Below are positions 32,184-43,330 of a stretch of DNA of 64,000 nt, one piece after another. Source of the DNA: Okapia johnstoni (lineage: Eukaryota; Chordata; Mammalia; Artiodactyla; Giraffidae); the NCBI GenBank assembly GCA_024291935.2, contig CM044320.1, forward strand, positions 29,170,001-29,234,000, written 5' to 3'. How positions within the stretch are numbered: the stretch's first letter is position 1; every line of letters starts with the position of its first letter. The translations under genes were made by a program, and so were the position numbers. The notes under the pieces were generated by a model. It was not told the origin of the DNA. It ran no database searches and saw only the letters and a program-made list of their open reading frames with translations.

Positions 32184-32589
32184 AGGTGTATTTCATTTCT
32201 TACTGTGGAGTTCAAAATTGCCACTTACTTGCTTTCTTAGTCTCCTCTGCTGCTAGGAATGGGAAAACTGAACTGTGCTTTGGATGTACTCACTTGGAAC
32301 TTTGAATTGAGAGCAGATGATACGACGAAGAGGGACCATAGAGAATTCGTTTTGATGGTGGGTGGTGGCAGGGGCACTGTGGCAGGGCCAGAGCACATCA
32401 TCAGGGTCAGGCTCTGGTCCTGGTGGCCGTACCAGCTCTAGTGACTATTGTTTGGGAGGTGTCCCCAACAGATTGATTTTGTCACATCATTCTGGATGTG
32501 TTTTTGGAAATGTCTTTTTTCTTTCCCTTTTCCAAAATTATACCTTCGTGCCATTTTGTGAGAAAGATCTTTTTAATGAATCCCTCATC
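32184..32589. other. No gene or repeat recognised
   Basis: A GGT/GGC-rich stretch at 32355-32440 is the only compositional feature. The overlapping frames here are short and have no domain. Confidence 0.5.
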
Positions 32590-32602
32590 AAGAATGTGCT
32601 TG

Positions 32603-32723
32603 CTGGAGTTTCCTGGTGCTCCAGTGGTTAGGACTCTGTGCCACCACTGCAGAGGGCACAGGTTCGATCTCTGGTTGGGGAACTAAGATCCCATATGCCA
32701 CCCGGCGGGCGAGGCCACAGAAA
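32603..32723 (+). mobile_element. Short tRNA-derived SINE (CHR type)
   Basis: The head is 'ggagtttcctggtgctccag', the B-box-like part is 'acaggttcgatctctggttg', and it ends 'gcgaggccacagaaa'. A perfect 13-bp TSD, aagaatgtgcttg, is at 32590-32602 and 32724-32736. Confidence 0.95.
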
Positions 32724-32736
32724 AAGAATGTGCTTG

Positions 32737-33261
32737 TGACTGAGAAGCCTAATAATATATTTTGTTTACATGATATGAGAATTTCAGTATTAGCAGAAAG
32801 ATAACCATAATTGCTTACATTTTTCAATAAAAAGAGTACCTTGAAGATTATAGTGAGCTAGAAAAGATTGATCATTAAATTGGACACATGTTCAAACTGT
32901 CATGGGTTGTTAGGCCCCTCAGGAAAAAAAAATACACTTTGAAATATCCATTAAGATTATTCAGAAAACATGGTACTGTACTATGTCTTTGGCAATATTC
33001 TGGATAACTCTTCAGCAATTACACTAATGTAGTTTGGAAACAGTAAAATAACAGTTATCATTATGTCCAAGTCTGAGTTTCCCAAGTTTTGTAACACCAA
33101 GAAAGGACATTTCCTCGATGTCTGGAAACTAATCAGTTTTGAAACAGTGAGTATAATATTGTACCTTTTGAGGTATGTTTCTTCATATCTGTGAAATAGG
33201 AGAGTTGGACTAAAAATATTCAAGATTCAAGTCAACTTTAAAGTCTGTGATTTTCTATATA
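32737..33261. other. AT-rich sequence, no gene recognised
   Basis: No repeat motif or exon is supported. An A-rich tract is at 32924-32931. Confidence 0.5.
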
Positions 33262-33645
33262 TGTTGTTGTTGTTGATCAGTCACTAAGTTGTGTCCTACT
33301 CTTTGCGACTCCATGGACTCCAGCACACAGACTACCCTGTCCTTCATTATCTCCCAGAGTTTGCTCTAATTCATGTCCATTGAGTCAGTGATGCTTTCTA
33401 ACCGTCTCATCCTCTGCCACCCCTTTCTTCTTTTGCCTTCAATTTTCCCCAGCATCAGGGTCTTTTCCAGCAAGTCAACTCTTCATATCAAGTGGCCAAA
33501 ATATTGGAGGGTCAACTTTAGTATCAGTCCTTCCAGTGAATATTCAGGATTGATTTCATTTAGAATTGACTGGTTTGATCTCCTTGCAGTCCAAGGGACT
33601 CGCAAGAGTCTGCTCCAGCACCACAATTTGAAAGCATCAGTTCAT
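33262..33645 (-). mobile_element. BovB 3' end
   Basis: GTT units at the left (33262-33275) are followed by the tail 'gatcagtcactaagttgtgt'. It runs into C-terminal coding sequence, ending 'caatttgaaagcatcagttc'. A (TC)n tract follows at 33663-33680. Confidence 0.9.
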
Positions 33646-35456
33646 ATGCGTATATGTTTTTATCTCTCTCTCTCTCTCATTTACTGTGAAATCATTTGCT
33701 CTAAATGGACTTTGAGCATCAAGGGCAATGGATGTTCAAGACAATCAAGCAAAGAGATTTCTCAGGAAAGTAGAAAAGTAGAACGAGGAAATAAATCAGA
33801 TTCCCAAGAGTTATTTAGTAAAGAAGGCCATTCTATCAGGGCTTCTGTGATGTTTAATTGGTTCATGTCAGCTAAGTGAATTAAGTTGGGAACAATCAGA
33901 TATTCTTGCAAATAGTTTCTAATATATTTTCTAAGGATACTTACAACTTTTACTGGTTAAATCTACAAATAAGAATATTACTTTTTGATTAAGTTTTATA
34001 GGAAGCTCTTTTTACTCGAGGACATTGAGACTGACATCATTAGATTTCCCTGTTTGCTGTGGCCACTTAGAATCTCAGAGCCATCTAAGCCTCCATTATT
34101 GGAACTCTGGAGAATTAAGTATCTGTCTTTTATCCTATCCAATCCACACCAGCCTGACACATCTTGATCCTTGATGAGATTTTTGTTGTTGTTGTTGGTC
34201 CTGTATTTTTATTTGTATATTTTTATTTTTAAATAAATACATTAAATTATTATTTAATACCTTAAAAATGAACTATTTGTTCTTTGTGTCATTAGGGAAG
34301 ACTTTGATGGCAAGTATAATTGTCCTTAATACTAAAGGCTGATAAGACATTTCTTATTTTTTCATTTATTAATGAAATTGGGAGATTATTAGCTTAGTTT
34401 AAGTTCTTTATTCATTGAAATAGGAATAATATGGATAATTGTTAATAATAAAAGAAGTGACCTATTCCTAGAACTGTTGATCCATGTATCTGAATAAGCT
34501 CATGCACCATAAAAGAAAAAGCACTGAAGTGAGATCAGAATACTTTTTTTCCCCTCAGTTATTCAGCTTGCTTACTCTGGAAACCAATGAGCCTTGGTTT
34601 TCACTCTTTAAGGTTATGCGGTTAGACTCAGTGTCCTTCAAAATTCATCTTAGATAGAGATCTCTGATGGTAGGAAACAGAGCATGTTGCTTTCTTCCAG
34701 TATCTAGGAGGGATATTTTGTGAGCCCCCAATTTATTTACTTTTTCTTTTTTTCTTCAACAAAAGTAATTTAAGTTCACAGGAATGAAGATGATGACAGC
34801 AGCCTGGGCTTTAACTTTTGAACACTTTCCAGTTTTATGTCTTATTAAGCAGTATCATAAGCAATATGCACATATTTCAATAAAATACATGAAAGACTTT
34901 GCACATTGTTAAGACATTTTTTTCACAGCATGTTTTGTCAATTCTGAAAGTCTGTGAGAATCTGGCAAACTGTCAGAAAGTGGGGATAATACTGGAAAAC
35001 ACTAAAAATGAAGAATATCTGATTAGGTGATGGTAGTGGCAGGAGGGTTTAGGGAGCATGTTAAAATAAAATACAAAGAACACCAGCTTGTATTTCACTT
35101 AAAATATATGTTTTAGGATCCTTGAGGCTGCTTTTTTTTAATTAAAAAGAAATGTATGTGATATTTCATTTACATGTATATTAGGAATTACTACAAAAGA
35201 TGTATTTTTTGAATACTGAGATTAAAAATGCCCTTTAAATTCAGCATTGAGATAGAGTGTAAAGATATGTCAAATAATTGTTAACAGAAGAAGTTAGGTA
35301 ACTTGTTCTGTGACATACTTTAAGAATCTCACATGCAGTGTGACTCATATACATAGTGAAGTACATTGTTTCTGATTAAAATAGCCACACGAGTTTCACT
35401 GAAGTGAATTATCTTCTTCAATATTGAGCTGATTGGCGAACTTTGCAAAAATAATA
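33646..35456. other. AT-rich sequence, no gene recognised
   Basis: The stretch is 1.8 kb with a short (TC)8 tract at 33663-33680 and GTT units at 34184-34196. Frames at 33373-33879 read from BovB into this region by chance. No exon is supported. Confidence 0.5.
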
Positions 35457-35467
35457 TATGGGACAAT

Positions 35468-35674
35468 GGCTCAGTTGGTAAAGAATCTGCCTTCAGTGCA
35501 GGAGACCACCTGCAATGCAGGAGACCCGGGTTTGATCTCTGGGTTTGGAAGATTCCCTGAAGAAGGAAATGGCAACCTACTCCAGTATTCTTGCCTGAAG
35601 AATCCCCATGGACAGAGAAGTTGGGCGGGCTATAGTCCATAGGATTGCAAGAGTCGAACACGACTAGTGGCCAC
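35468..35674 (+). mobile_element. Bov-tA SINE with tandem 19-bp duplication
   Basis: The copy starts 'ggctcagttggtaaagaatc' and ends 'gtcgaacacgactagtgg'. Inside the tRNA-like head, 35490-35508 and 35509-35527 are tandem 19-bp units (15 of 19 identical). The flanking tatgggacaat (35457-35467) and tatgggacagt (35675-35685) are an 11-bp TSD with one mismatch. Confidence 0.95.
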
Positions 35675-35839
35675 TATGGGACAGTATCATGAAAAAATGT
35701 TCTTGCAGATTATGGTAGAGAGACACAGTTTGCAATTATGTGGTATGTCTTCCTGTGTCATGCAAATTCAATGTTATATTTGATTTATGGCTATTTGAGA
35801 AAAGTATCTTAAATAAGCTGTCTAAGATTTGCTCTCCTA

Positions 35840-35960
35840 ACCTATAAAATGGAGTGACCATGAGCACCTGACTCACAGAAGCATAGAAACAATAAGAAAG
35901 TTAATTTATAAAAGGCACTTATTACAGGGTCTGGCCCATAGGATGCTCCAGTGAATGTTA
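35840..35960 (-). mobile_element. MIR fragment
   Basis: The antisense MIR block 'acctataaaatggagtgacc' is followed by 'acagggtctggcccatagga' and 'ccagtgaatgttagcc'. Only the 3' half is recognisable. Confidence 0.6.
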
Positions 35961-36024
35961 GCCACTTGTATTTTTGCCTTATTCTCATTAAAGTCGAAAG
36001 TAGCAGAATATAAATGTTGGTTTA

Positions 36025-36311
36025 AATATGACACAAATGAACATGTCTATGAAACAGAATTACGAAACAGAAACAGACTCACAGACATAGAGAACAGACT
36101 TGTGGTTGTCAAGGGGGAGGTGCGGGGGAGGGATAGACTGAGAAGTTGGGACGAGCATATGCAAACTATTATATATAGAATGGATAAACAAGGTCCTACT
36201 GTATAGTACAGGCAACTACATTTCAATATCCTGTAATAAACCATAATGGAAAAGAATTAAAAAAAACCCACCTATTAAAAGACAAACTAAAAAGAGTATA
36301 ACAAAAAAATA
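36025..36311 (+). mobile_element. L1 3' end (artiodactyl type)
   Basis: The blocks 'agaaacagactcacagacat' and 'ggtcctactgtatagtacag' are characteristic. The flanking aaatgttggttta (36012-36024) and aaatgttagttta (36312-36324) are a 13-bp TSD with one mismatch. It is 5' truncated to under 300 bp. Confidence 0.9.
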
Positions 36312-36324
36312 AAATGTTAGTTTA

Positions 36325-37006
36325 GTAAGAATACCATTATTTCAAGTTTCACCATGTAATTTTCTTACCTATAAATCAACACTGCTTTTCTTCAAAGTAA
36401 AAGATTTGTGCTCATATTAAAAGGATGGATCAAAGTGTTAGTATTTATTCAGAAATAATAAGGATGCTAAAGACACAGCACAATGACTGAGTGTCCATGT
36501 TGCCACTTTGTGTTTGCAAGCTAATGATTGTCTTTTCTACAAAGTTTGAAAATTAAGCAATAGCTTTAATTGCTGGTTAACCAGAGAAGCCAAGGCGAAT
36601 AATGGCTACTTATTTTTCTATACTTAATTATTTCTGAAGAAATTTCACAAATATACTTTGACCCCAATGAGCACAAATATTCAGATTTATATAAAGATAA
36701 CATTTAGATCAAAAATTAGATTTATTAATGATAATGTTTTTTCACATTTCTCTTATAAACTGGTCCCTCCCTAGATGTAACCTTTCCTACAACTTGTAAA
36801 TTCAGTCCTTTCCTCTTATCTTATACAATTGTTAAGCTATTTGAAAAGCGGTATCATCATATACATAGAAAAATCTAGAAGGAAATGTATGTCTTATGGA
36901 GAAGGGGTTTCCAAACTTGAAACAGTTGTTATCACAAAGAGAACCCTTAATGATTTTGTCTCTTGAAAAAATTGGAAACTTCTAGGATTTGGGGATATAA
37001 GGAATA
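36325..37006. other. AT-rich sequence, no gene recognised
   Basis: No repeat or exon is supported in this stretch. Confidence 0.5.
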
Positions 37007-37013
37007 TTGAATA

Positions 37014-37052
<39 letters not shown>
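37007..37052. repeat. (TA)n microsatellite
   Basis: An almost pure TA run of about 45 bp directly precedes a Bov-tA. Confidence 0.95.
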
Positions 37053-37054
<2 letters not shown>

Positions 37055-37067
37055 CTATACTACATAT

Positions 37068-37250
37068 GGGTTTTCCAGTGACTCAGCTTGTAAAGAATTT
37101 GCCTGCAATACAGGAGATGCAGGAGATGTGGGTTCAATCCCTGACTTGGGAATATCCCCTGGAGGAAGAAATGGCAACCTACTCCAGTATTCTTGCCTGG
37201 AAAATCCCCATGGATAGAGGAGCCTGGCAGACTACAGTCTGTGGGGTTGC
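37068..37250 (+). mobile_element. Bov-tA SINE, tail shortened
   Basis: The head is 'gggttttccagtgactcagc' and the copy ends 'ctgtggggttgcaaaaataa'. The last 25-30 bp of the usual tail are missing. Confidence 0.9.
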
Positions 37251-37336
37251 AAAAATAAAGTTGTTTCTAGATTCCCACCGTAATGTTAAAAGAAAAGATA
37301 AATATCAAACACACTGTATTAATGTTAGAAATACTG

Positions 37337-37902
37337 TATTCAAAGAACACAAAAACACTAATTCAAAAAGATACATACACTTCTATGTTCATCATAGCAT
37401 ATGGAAGCAACCTAAGGGCCCATCAACAAATACATAGATAAAGACGATGTGGTATATGTACATAATAGAATATTTGTCAGTCATAAAAAATGATGAACTC
37501 TTATACTGCTCAGCCATAAGAAGAATGAAATTTAGCCATTTGCAACAACATGGGTGGACCTTGAGGGTATTATGCTAAGCAAAATAAATCAGAGGGAGAA
37601 AGACAAATACCATATGATTTCACTCATGTGTAATAAAACAAACAAAATTAACAAACAAGCCCAAATAAAAACAAACAGATAGTTTTACAGAACAGAGTAG
37701 TGTTCTCTACCAGAGGGGAAGAGGTTGGGAGTGAGGGTGAAGTGGATAAAGGGGGTCAACCATATGGTAACAGATAGAAACCAGATTTGGGTAGTGAGCA
37801 CACTGTAGTGTATACAGAAGTAGAGAGATAAAGTTGCATGTGTGAAGCTTATGTGATGTTATAAACCAATGTTACTTCAATAAAAAAAAATAAATTAAAA
37901 AA
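37337..37902 (+). mobile_element. L1 3' end with A-rich tail
   Basis: The classic blocks are 'ggaagcaacctaagggccca', 'agccataagaagaatgaaat' and 'caccagaggggaag'-like sequence near 37710, with an A-rich end at 37882-37902. The flanking atgttagaaatactg (37322-37336) and atgctagaaatactg (37903-37917) are a 15-bp TSD with one mismatch. It is 5' truncated to 566 bp. Confidence 0.95.
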
Positions 37903-37917
37903 ATGCTAGAAATACTG

Positions 37918-38394
37918 GACAGGTGAAAACCATATGTTAGAACTTTGAGGAATGTTTGTAAGGAAGGGATGGAACTGTGAAAAAGAAGGAAGAACTAGGA
38001 TGACCAATAACCCAGTGCTTATGAAGGAACAACAGGCTTGGGAAATGAATGGCAGAGATGCTGCTGAATCCCACCACAGCTGGTTGGAGAGACAAGGGAA
38101 AATGTGGGCTACTTGTTCACGAGGATGTGTGGGTGAAGTGAGTGCATCAGAGCCCGCTGGTGCGTATGGCATGTGTACTGGCTGACATGTCAAGCTGGAA
38201 GCTCAGTGGATCTAGTGGGAAGAGATGGGGCCAGAAAAAGAGTTAGTTCATCTCCATACTTTTCTTTATTTCACAAGCCATGATATACATCACAATGTAA
38301 AATTTCTCTGGCTAGCCCCTCCATTTCTCCATGGAAACAGCTCCTATTAAATCATCAAGGGCTTTCATGTAGCTAAGCAGAAAGTTTTTCAGTT
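37918..38394. other. No gene or repeat recognised
   Basis: This is mixed sequence. Opposed frames at 37906-38193 (-) and 37952-38185 (+) have no recognisable domain. Confidence 0.5.
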
Positions 38395-38690
38395 TTTAAA
38401 AAATTATTTATTTTATTATTATGATTATTTTTGACTCCTGGTCTTCATTGCCGCATGTGGGCTTTCTCGAGTTGCAATGAGCAGGGGCTACTGTTCATTG
38501 CAGTGCACAGGCTTCTCATTGCAGTGGCTTCTGTTGTTTCAAAGCATGGGATCTAGGCGCAGGGGCTTCAGTAAGTTGTGGTGTGCAGGCTCTAGTTGCT
38601 CCTTGCTGTGTGGAATCCTCCTGGACCAAATATCGAACCTGTGTCCCCTGCATTGGCAGGTGGATTCTTATCCCATGTACCACCAGGGAA
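38395..38690 (-). mobile_element. CHR-type SINE
   Basis: A long AT-rich left end precedes 'ttgactcctggtcttcattg'. It ends 'gtaccaccagggaagtcc'. Short tcagttttt / tcagtattc copies at the junctions suggest a TSD. Confidence 0.9.
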
Positions 38691-38723
38691 GTCCTCAGTA
38701 TTCATCTTACTTGTCTTTTGATC

Positions 38724-38872
38724 ACCTCCTTCTTGAAATATTCTTTTTTTCTGGTGTTACAAAAACATTTTCCAAATTTTCTTCCTGCTTCTGTTACCTC
38801 CTTCTTCTTGAAATATTCTTTTTTTTTATGGTATTACAAAAAGAGTTCCCAAATTTTCTTCCTGCTTCTGTG
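38724..38872 (+). repeat. Imperfect tandem duplication, 72-76 bp unit
   Basis: Unit 1 (38724-38795) and unit 2 (38796-38871) share 'acctccttcttgaaatattc', a T tract, and 'caaattttcttcctgcttct'. A third, partial unit (ccactccttcttgggatatt) starts near 38874. Confidence 0.85.
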
Positions 38873-39169
38873 GCCACTCCTTCTTGGGATATTTTGCATC
38901 TTCGTATCTTCCTGGACATGAAATATTAGACATTTAATTAAAACTCCACAAAAGGGAGGCCAGGCCCACAGGAAAATGAATGAAAACTTATGGAAATCTC
39001 AGACACACAGGACCACTAAGGCTCAGATCCCTTAGTGGTGATGTTTACATCACTTCAGCAGGTAAAACCCCAGCCTGTTGAGGTGCTGGGTTGAGGGCTA
39101 TGGGAAGACACGGGGTGAGTAGTAGAAGGAAGATTTGGTAGCTGGTTCAAGACTTCTTCCTTCATTGTA
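38873..39169. other. No gene recognised
   Basis: This holds the partial third unit of the preceding tandem repeat, then unassigned sequence that may be the 5' part of the next LTR. Confidence 0.4.
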
Positions 39170-39685
39170 CCCTGTGTCTCTTGATTTGGGGTTCGGCAAT
39201 GGGATTTACTTTTGCCAAGAATGAGATAAAGATGACATTTGGCCAGTTCTAAGCCTAGGCTTTGAGATATTTCACAAGTTTCCGCTTGCACTTTTGCACC
39301 TTGGTCTTAGACACGTAAAGAATATGTTTGGGCTAGCCTGCTAGGTCAAGGAGCACCTACACATGTAACATTGCTACCCTCAGCCAAGCCCAGCCTAGAA
39401 CAGCCTAGATCATCCAACACCGAGTCAGCCACAGAGGTGTGGATGAGCCCACCTGAGGGCAGAAAAACTGCCCATTTGAGTCCAACCTAGGACAGAGAGG
39501 CCTGGCATACTGCAATTCATGGGGTTGCAAAGAGTCGGACACCACTGAGCAACTGAACTGAACTGAATTGATAGGACAACTGATTTTAGCTGATCAGTAG
39601 ACTCATGAAATAAATATATGTCACTTAAATGTTGTGGTTGCTTGTTATGCAGCATTATAATGGACATAGTCAGCTGATACAGACT
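39170..39685 (+). mobile_element. ERVL/MaLR-type LTR, split by a BovB tail
   Basis: LTR-like blocks are 'ccgcttgcacttttgcacct' (39281), 'gcctgctaggtcaaggagca', and, after the BovB piece, 'aaataaatatatg' and 'gcttgttatgcagcattata', ending near 'agctgataca'. It is a non-coding remnant. The exact family is not certain. Confidence 0.6.
39490..39571 (+). mobile_element. BovB 3' tail fragment in LTR
   Basis: An 82-bp piece (ggacagagaggcctggcata to 'aactgaactgaactgaattg') sits inside the LTR. A taggaca motif adjoins both ends (about 39487-39493 and 39572-39578), consistent with a short TSD. Confidence 0.85.
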
Positions 39686-39732
39686 TCATGAATACTGATG
39701 TAGACTTGTGGTGAGAATTAGAAGTAGTCTCT

Positions 39733-39945
39733 GTGTGTGTTAGTTGCTCAGTCGTGTCCAACTCTTTGGGGCCCTGTGGACTGTAGCCCACCAGGTAGGC
39801 TCCTCTGTCCATGGAATTCTCCAGGCAAGAATACTGGAGTGGGTTGCCATTCCCCTTTCCAGGGAGTCTTCCCAACTCAGGGACTGAACCCAGGTCTCCT
39901 GAATTGCAGGTGAATTCTTTACCATCCTAGCCACTAGGGTCTCTA
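39733..39945 (-). mobile_element. Bov-tA SINE followed by a T tract
   Basis: The tail is at the left (tgtgtgttagttgctcagtc) and the head at the right (tttaccatcctagccactag). A gtctct motif lies at both ends. A T tract of more than 20 bases follows at 39953-39974. Confidence 0.9.
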
Positions 39946-39975
39946 CCCCTATCTTTTTTTTTTTTTTTTTTTTTG

Positions 39976-40367
39976 CTATTTCATGTATATAGTTTGACTA
40001 ATTTTCCTATTGTTCTTTCCCATATATTGTATTTATATAGAGTATTTTGAAGGTGGTGGTTAATGTTGCAATTTAGATCATAATTTACAAAATGTCAAGT
40101 TGGAATTGAGGTGAAGGATTAGATATCATTCAAAGAACCTGAATTTGGAGGTAGGTGCGGAAACTGGTAATTTTTTCCATTGGCTCTATTTTGTGGGCAA
40201 AGAGTGAGGGAAATATCCTATATGAGAATAATTGTTTAACATAGTTGAGAGCATTTTATTGTCATTGTAATGAATGCTTTTCAATTTGTATGGAAGACAG
40301 TGTATGGAAGAACGGTGTAATTAATGTTGGTAAATCAAAGAATAAGTTGTGGTAGACATTTGTCATG
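39976..40367. other. No gene or repeat recognised
   Basis: This is AT-rich unassigned sequence. Confidence 0.5.
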
Positions 40368-40630
40368 GAGAAGGAAATGGCAACCCATTCCAGTATTCTT
40401 GCCTAGAGAATCCCATGGACAGAGGAACCTGGTGGGCTGCCGTCCATAGGGTCGCACAGAGTCAGACACGACTGAAGCGACTTAGCATGCATGCATGCAT
40501 TGGATAAGGAAGTGGCAACCTACTCTAGTATTCTTGTCTGGAGAATCCCAGGGACAGAGGAGCTGTCTATGGGGTCACACAGAGTCGGACACAACTGAAG
40601 CGACTTAGCAGCGGCAGGAGCAGCAGACAT
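40368..40630 (+). mobile_element. Bov-A2 SINE (dimer)
   Basis: There are two Bov-A monomers in the same orientation. The first is 'ggagaaggaaatggcaaccc' to 'gactgaagcgacttagcatg'. The second starts 'ggataaggaagtggcaacct' and ends 'agcgacttagcagcggcagg'. They are joined by a 'catgcatgcatgcattgga' linker. Bov-A2 lacks a tRNA head and is derived from BovB ends. Confidence 0.95.
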
Positions 40631-41069
40631 TTGTCATGATTTTTTGGCTACCAAATCACTTTTGGAACACCCTTCTGATAATTGGAGAATTTCTTAATTG
40701 ATGAGTCCCATCTTTCAAATATTTTAGCTCACTTTCTGAGTCTCCTTTGTAGTTGGGGCACTTTCCTATGAGCACCCACTATGGGTCACCAAGTTACCAT
40801 GCATCCTGAACTACCCATCATGAACTGGTTGTTGTCTCACCCACTAAACCATAAATTTGAATAGAGAAGAACTCCATTGTCAAGTAGAAGTGGTATATAT
40901 GCAATGGGACTTGAGCAGGCCTTGAAGTCAGTGCTCCTCTTCTCTCGCTACATTTTCAGTCCACACCTATGGTATCATGAAATGTTCTCTATAACAAGTT
41001 GACTGAGGAAGAAAAAACTCAAGCCTGATTTATAGATGGTTCTGTATAATATGCAGGCACCAACTATAA
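40631..41069. other. No gene or repeat recognised
   Basis: This is unassigned mixed sequence between two SINEs. Confidence 0.5.
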
Positions 41070-41280
41070 GTAAGACTTCCCTAGTGTCTCAGTGGTAAAG
41101 AATCCGCCTGTCAATGCAGGATTCATGGGTTCGATCCCTGGGTCAGGAAGATCCCCTGGAGGAGGAAGTGGAACCCACTCCAGTATTCTTGCTTGGGAAA
41201 TCCCATGGACAGATGAGCCTAGTGGGCTACAGTCTATGGGGTCGCAGAGAGTTGGACTGACTGAGTGACTACACAACAAC
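41070..41280 (+). mobile_element. Bov-tA SINE
   Basis: The head is 'aagacttccctagtgtctca' and the tail is 'gttggactgactgagtgact', ending in CAA units. It is full length. Confidence 0.95.
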
Positions 41281-41611
41281 AAAGGTTTTTATAATATATG
41301 TCTTTAACTTAATATTAACATATTGCTGTCTTCCATTAAGTGATAGTAACCACTTTGCATACAGCAGAGCCCGTCCATTTTCCTGACCTACCACCCTTTG
41401 ACCTATTTTTGTCAAATAATTTATTTCTACATATGACATTAATACCATACTATGTTTTACTTTTGTTTTATATAAACAATGACTTTTAAAAGAACTTTGA
41501 ATAAGAAATTATTTTCTACTTATCTGAATATTTACTGTTTCTGATGTCCTTTGTTCTGTTGTCTAGATTCAGATTTCCATCTGGTATCATTTTCCATATG
41601 CCTAAAGAAGC

Positions 41612-42197
41612 TTTTTTTCTGCCTTGAGTTTGTTTGTGTAACTAGCACAGGAGGATATAAGCCACATGTAGACAGCAGGTTTACACCAGTCCTTCACATT
41701 CCTCTTCATAGACAGAGACCACTTCGTGGGAGTCTGGGCACATATGGGAGCTTGAGCTGGAACTGGAGTCAAGGGCATGGCCTTGGTTGAAGCTTTAGCA
41801 CTGGCCTTTGACCCTGAGATCCGTGGCACAAGCATGTTTCCCAAACTTGGGGTGAGCATTGTAGGCAAGTCCAATGAGCTTGGGGCTGACACCCTTTGGG
41901 ATCTTGACCTTGACCTCCTTGGGCTTCATATGGGTCTTAATACCTTCCAAGTGTGCACTCAAGGCCTTAACTTTGTTGGCCTGCATCCTCTTCAAGCCCT
42001 TCTTATGCCTCTTGACAAAGCACATATTCCTTAGGAACTTGGGGCCAATCTCTTTAAGAGACTCATATCTTTGTGATCAGGGTTTCTGATATTTTATCTG
42101 TGCCATTTTCAGGACTGGTTGTGTGTGTTCCTTGGAGTTGGTCATGTCTGCACCAAATCCCATGGCCCCTGAAGTACCTGGTGAACCAGGAGAGTAA
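41612..42197 (-). pseudogene. RPL29: Processed pseudogene of ribosomal protein L29
   Basis: This is an intronless retrocopy of RPL29, a small, very basic protein of the large ribosomal subunit. The minus strand carries a 5' UTR-like leader, an ATG at 42143-42145, a body that translates in part as [20 protein letters not shown] and [18 protein letters not shown], the C-terminal PVPAQAP region, then a 3' UTR-like part ending in an A7 tract at 41612-41618. Stops and small deletions break the N-terminal third, and a frameshift lies near 41830, so no full protein can be made. It sits within an old L1M segment; aaagaagc (41604-41611) and aaacaagc (42198-42205) may be the TSD. The absence of introns plus the A tract point to L1-type retroposition of the mRNA. 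Confidence 0.9.
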
Positions 42198-42619
42198 AAA
42201 CAAGCATGTATTTTAGGGAAGGTCTGTTAATAAATTCTTTTATCTTTTGTTTGTCTGAAAAGTTTTTATTTTGCTACGTTCTTAAAATATATTTTTGCTG
42301 GGTCAAGATTTCCATTATAACAGTTTTCCAACTTCCGTGTTTTAAAGATGCTGCTCCTGTCTTTTCTTGCTTGCATTATTTTCAACAAGTAACTTGCTGT
42401 TGTTCTTTTGTTTTACTGCACATAGTATCTTTTTGGGTTGGCTTCTTTTTATATTTTCTTCTTACCATTTTATAACTAATTTGACTATACTGTGTCTTGG
42501 TCCAGGTTTCTTCACATTCCTTGTGTTTGGAATTTGTTGAACATCTTGGATATGTGCTTTAAAGTTTTTATAAAATTTGGAAAATGTTCAGTCACTATTT
42601 CTTCAAAAATATTTTATTA

Positions 42620-42818
42620 TCCACTTGGTGGCTCAGATGGTAAAGAATCTGCCTGCAGTGCAGGAGACCTGGGTTCATTCCCTGGGTCAGGAAGATCCCC
42701 TGGAGAAGGGAAGGGCAACCCACTCCAGTATTCTTGCCTGGAAAATTCTATGGACAGAGGAACTTGATGGGCTAAAGTCCATGGGATTGCAGAGTCGGAC
42801 ACAACTGAGCAACTAACA
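42620..42818 (+). mobile_element. Bov-tA SINE within L1M segment
   Basis: The head is 'ccacttggtggctcagatgg' and the tail is 'gtcggacacaactgagcaac'. The T-rich L1M sequence continues on both sides. Confidence 0.95.
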
Positions 42819-43330
42819 TTTTGTGGACCCCAGTTATAGATATATTAGTTTGTATGCTGTTGTTCCATAGCTGACTGGTCGTTTGTATATTAAAAAACAT
42901 ACTGTTCTCTGAGTTTCATTTTAGATCACTTCTATTCTTATGATTTCAGGTTCATTATCTTTTTGTTTTCAGCAATGTATTTTTCATCTCATACTTTGTA
43001 GTTTTTAATTTCATAAGGCTGATTTGGTTATTCTTTTTAAAAAATGCCTTCTGTGTCTCTGCTTAACACGTGCAATCTTTCTTCTAGATTCCCAAACCTG
43101 TGGAGTACAGTTACCATAAATATTTTAATGGCCTTGTTTACAATTATGTCATCTGTGTCATTTCTGGGTTTATTTCAATTCATTGATATTTATCCTTATT
43201 GTGGGTCATACTTTTTCAGCTTCTTTACATGCCTGGTCATTTTTGTTTGGGTGTTAGACATTGAGAGTTTCATCTTCTTAATTTCTTTTTTTTTTTTTTT
43301 TCGTATTCCTAAAATGTTCTTGCATTTTTT

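Larger units (their letters stand above)
41530..43330 (-). mobile_element. Old L1M segment, split by RPL29 pseudogene and Bov-tA
   Basis: The left piece (41530-41603) holds 'tctggtatcattttccatat'. The sequence picks up again after the pseudogene with 'ttctttta...ttttgtttgtctgaaaagt' (42235-42262) and runs on as L1M-like antisense ('ggaaaatgttcagtcactat' at 42580, 'gcctggtcatttttgtttgg' at 43231). No frame is open. The L1M label is approximate. Confidence 0.5.

Noticed and set aside
41795..42025. RPL29-like frame as a functional short gene
   Set aside because: It starts at an internal methionine, lacks the N-terminal region, ends in a frameshifted tail, and sits in an intronless copy with an A tract.
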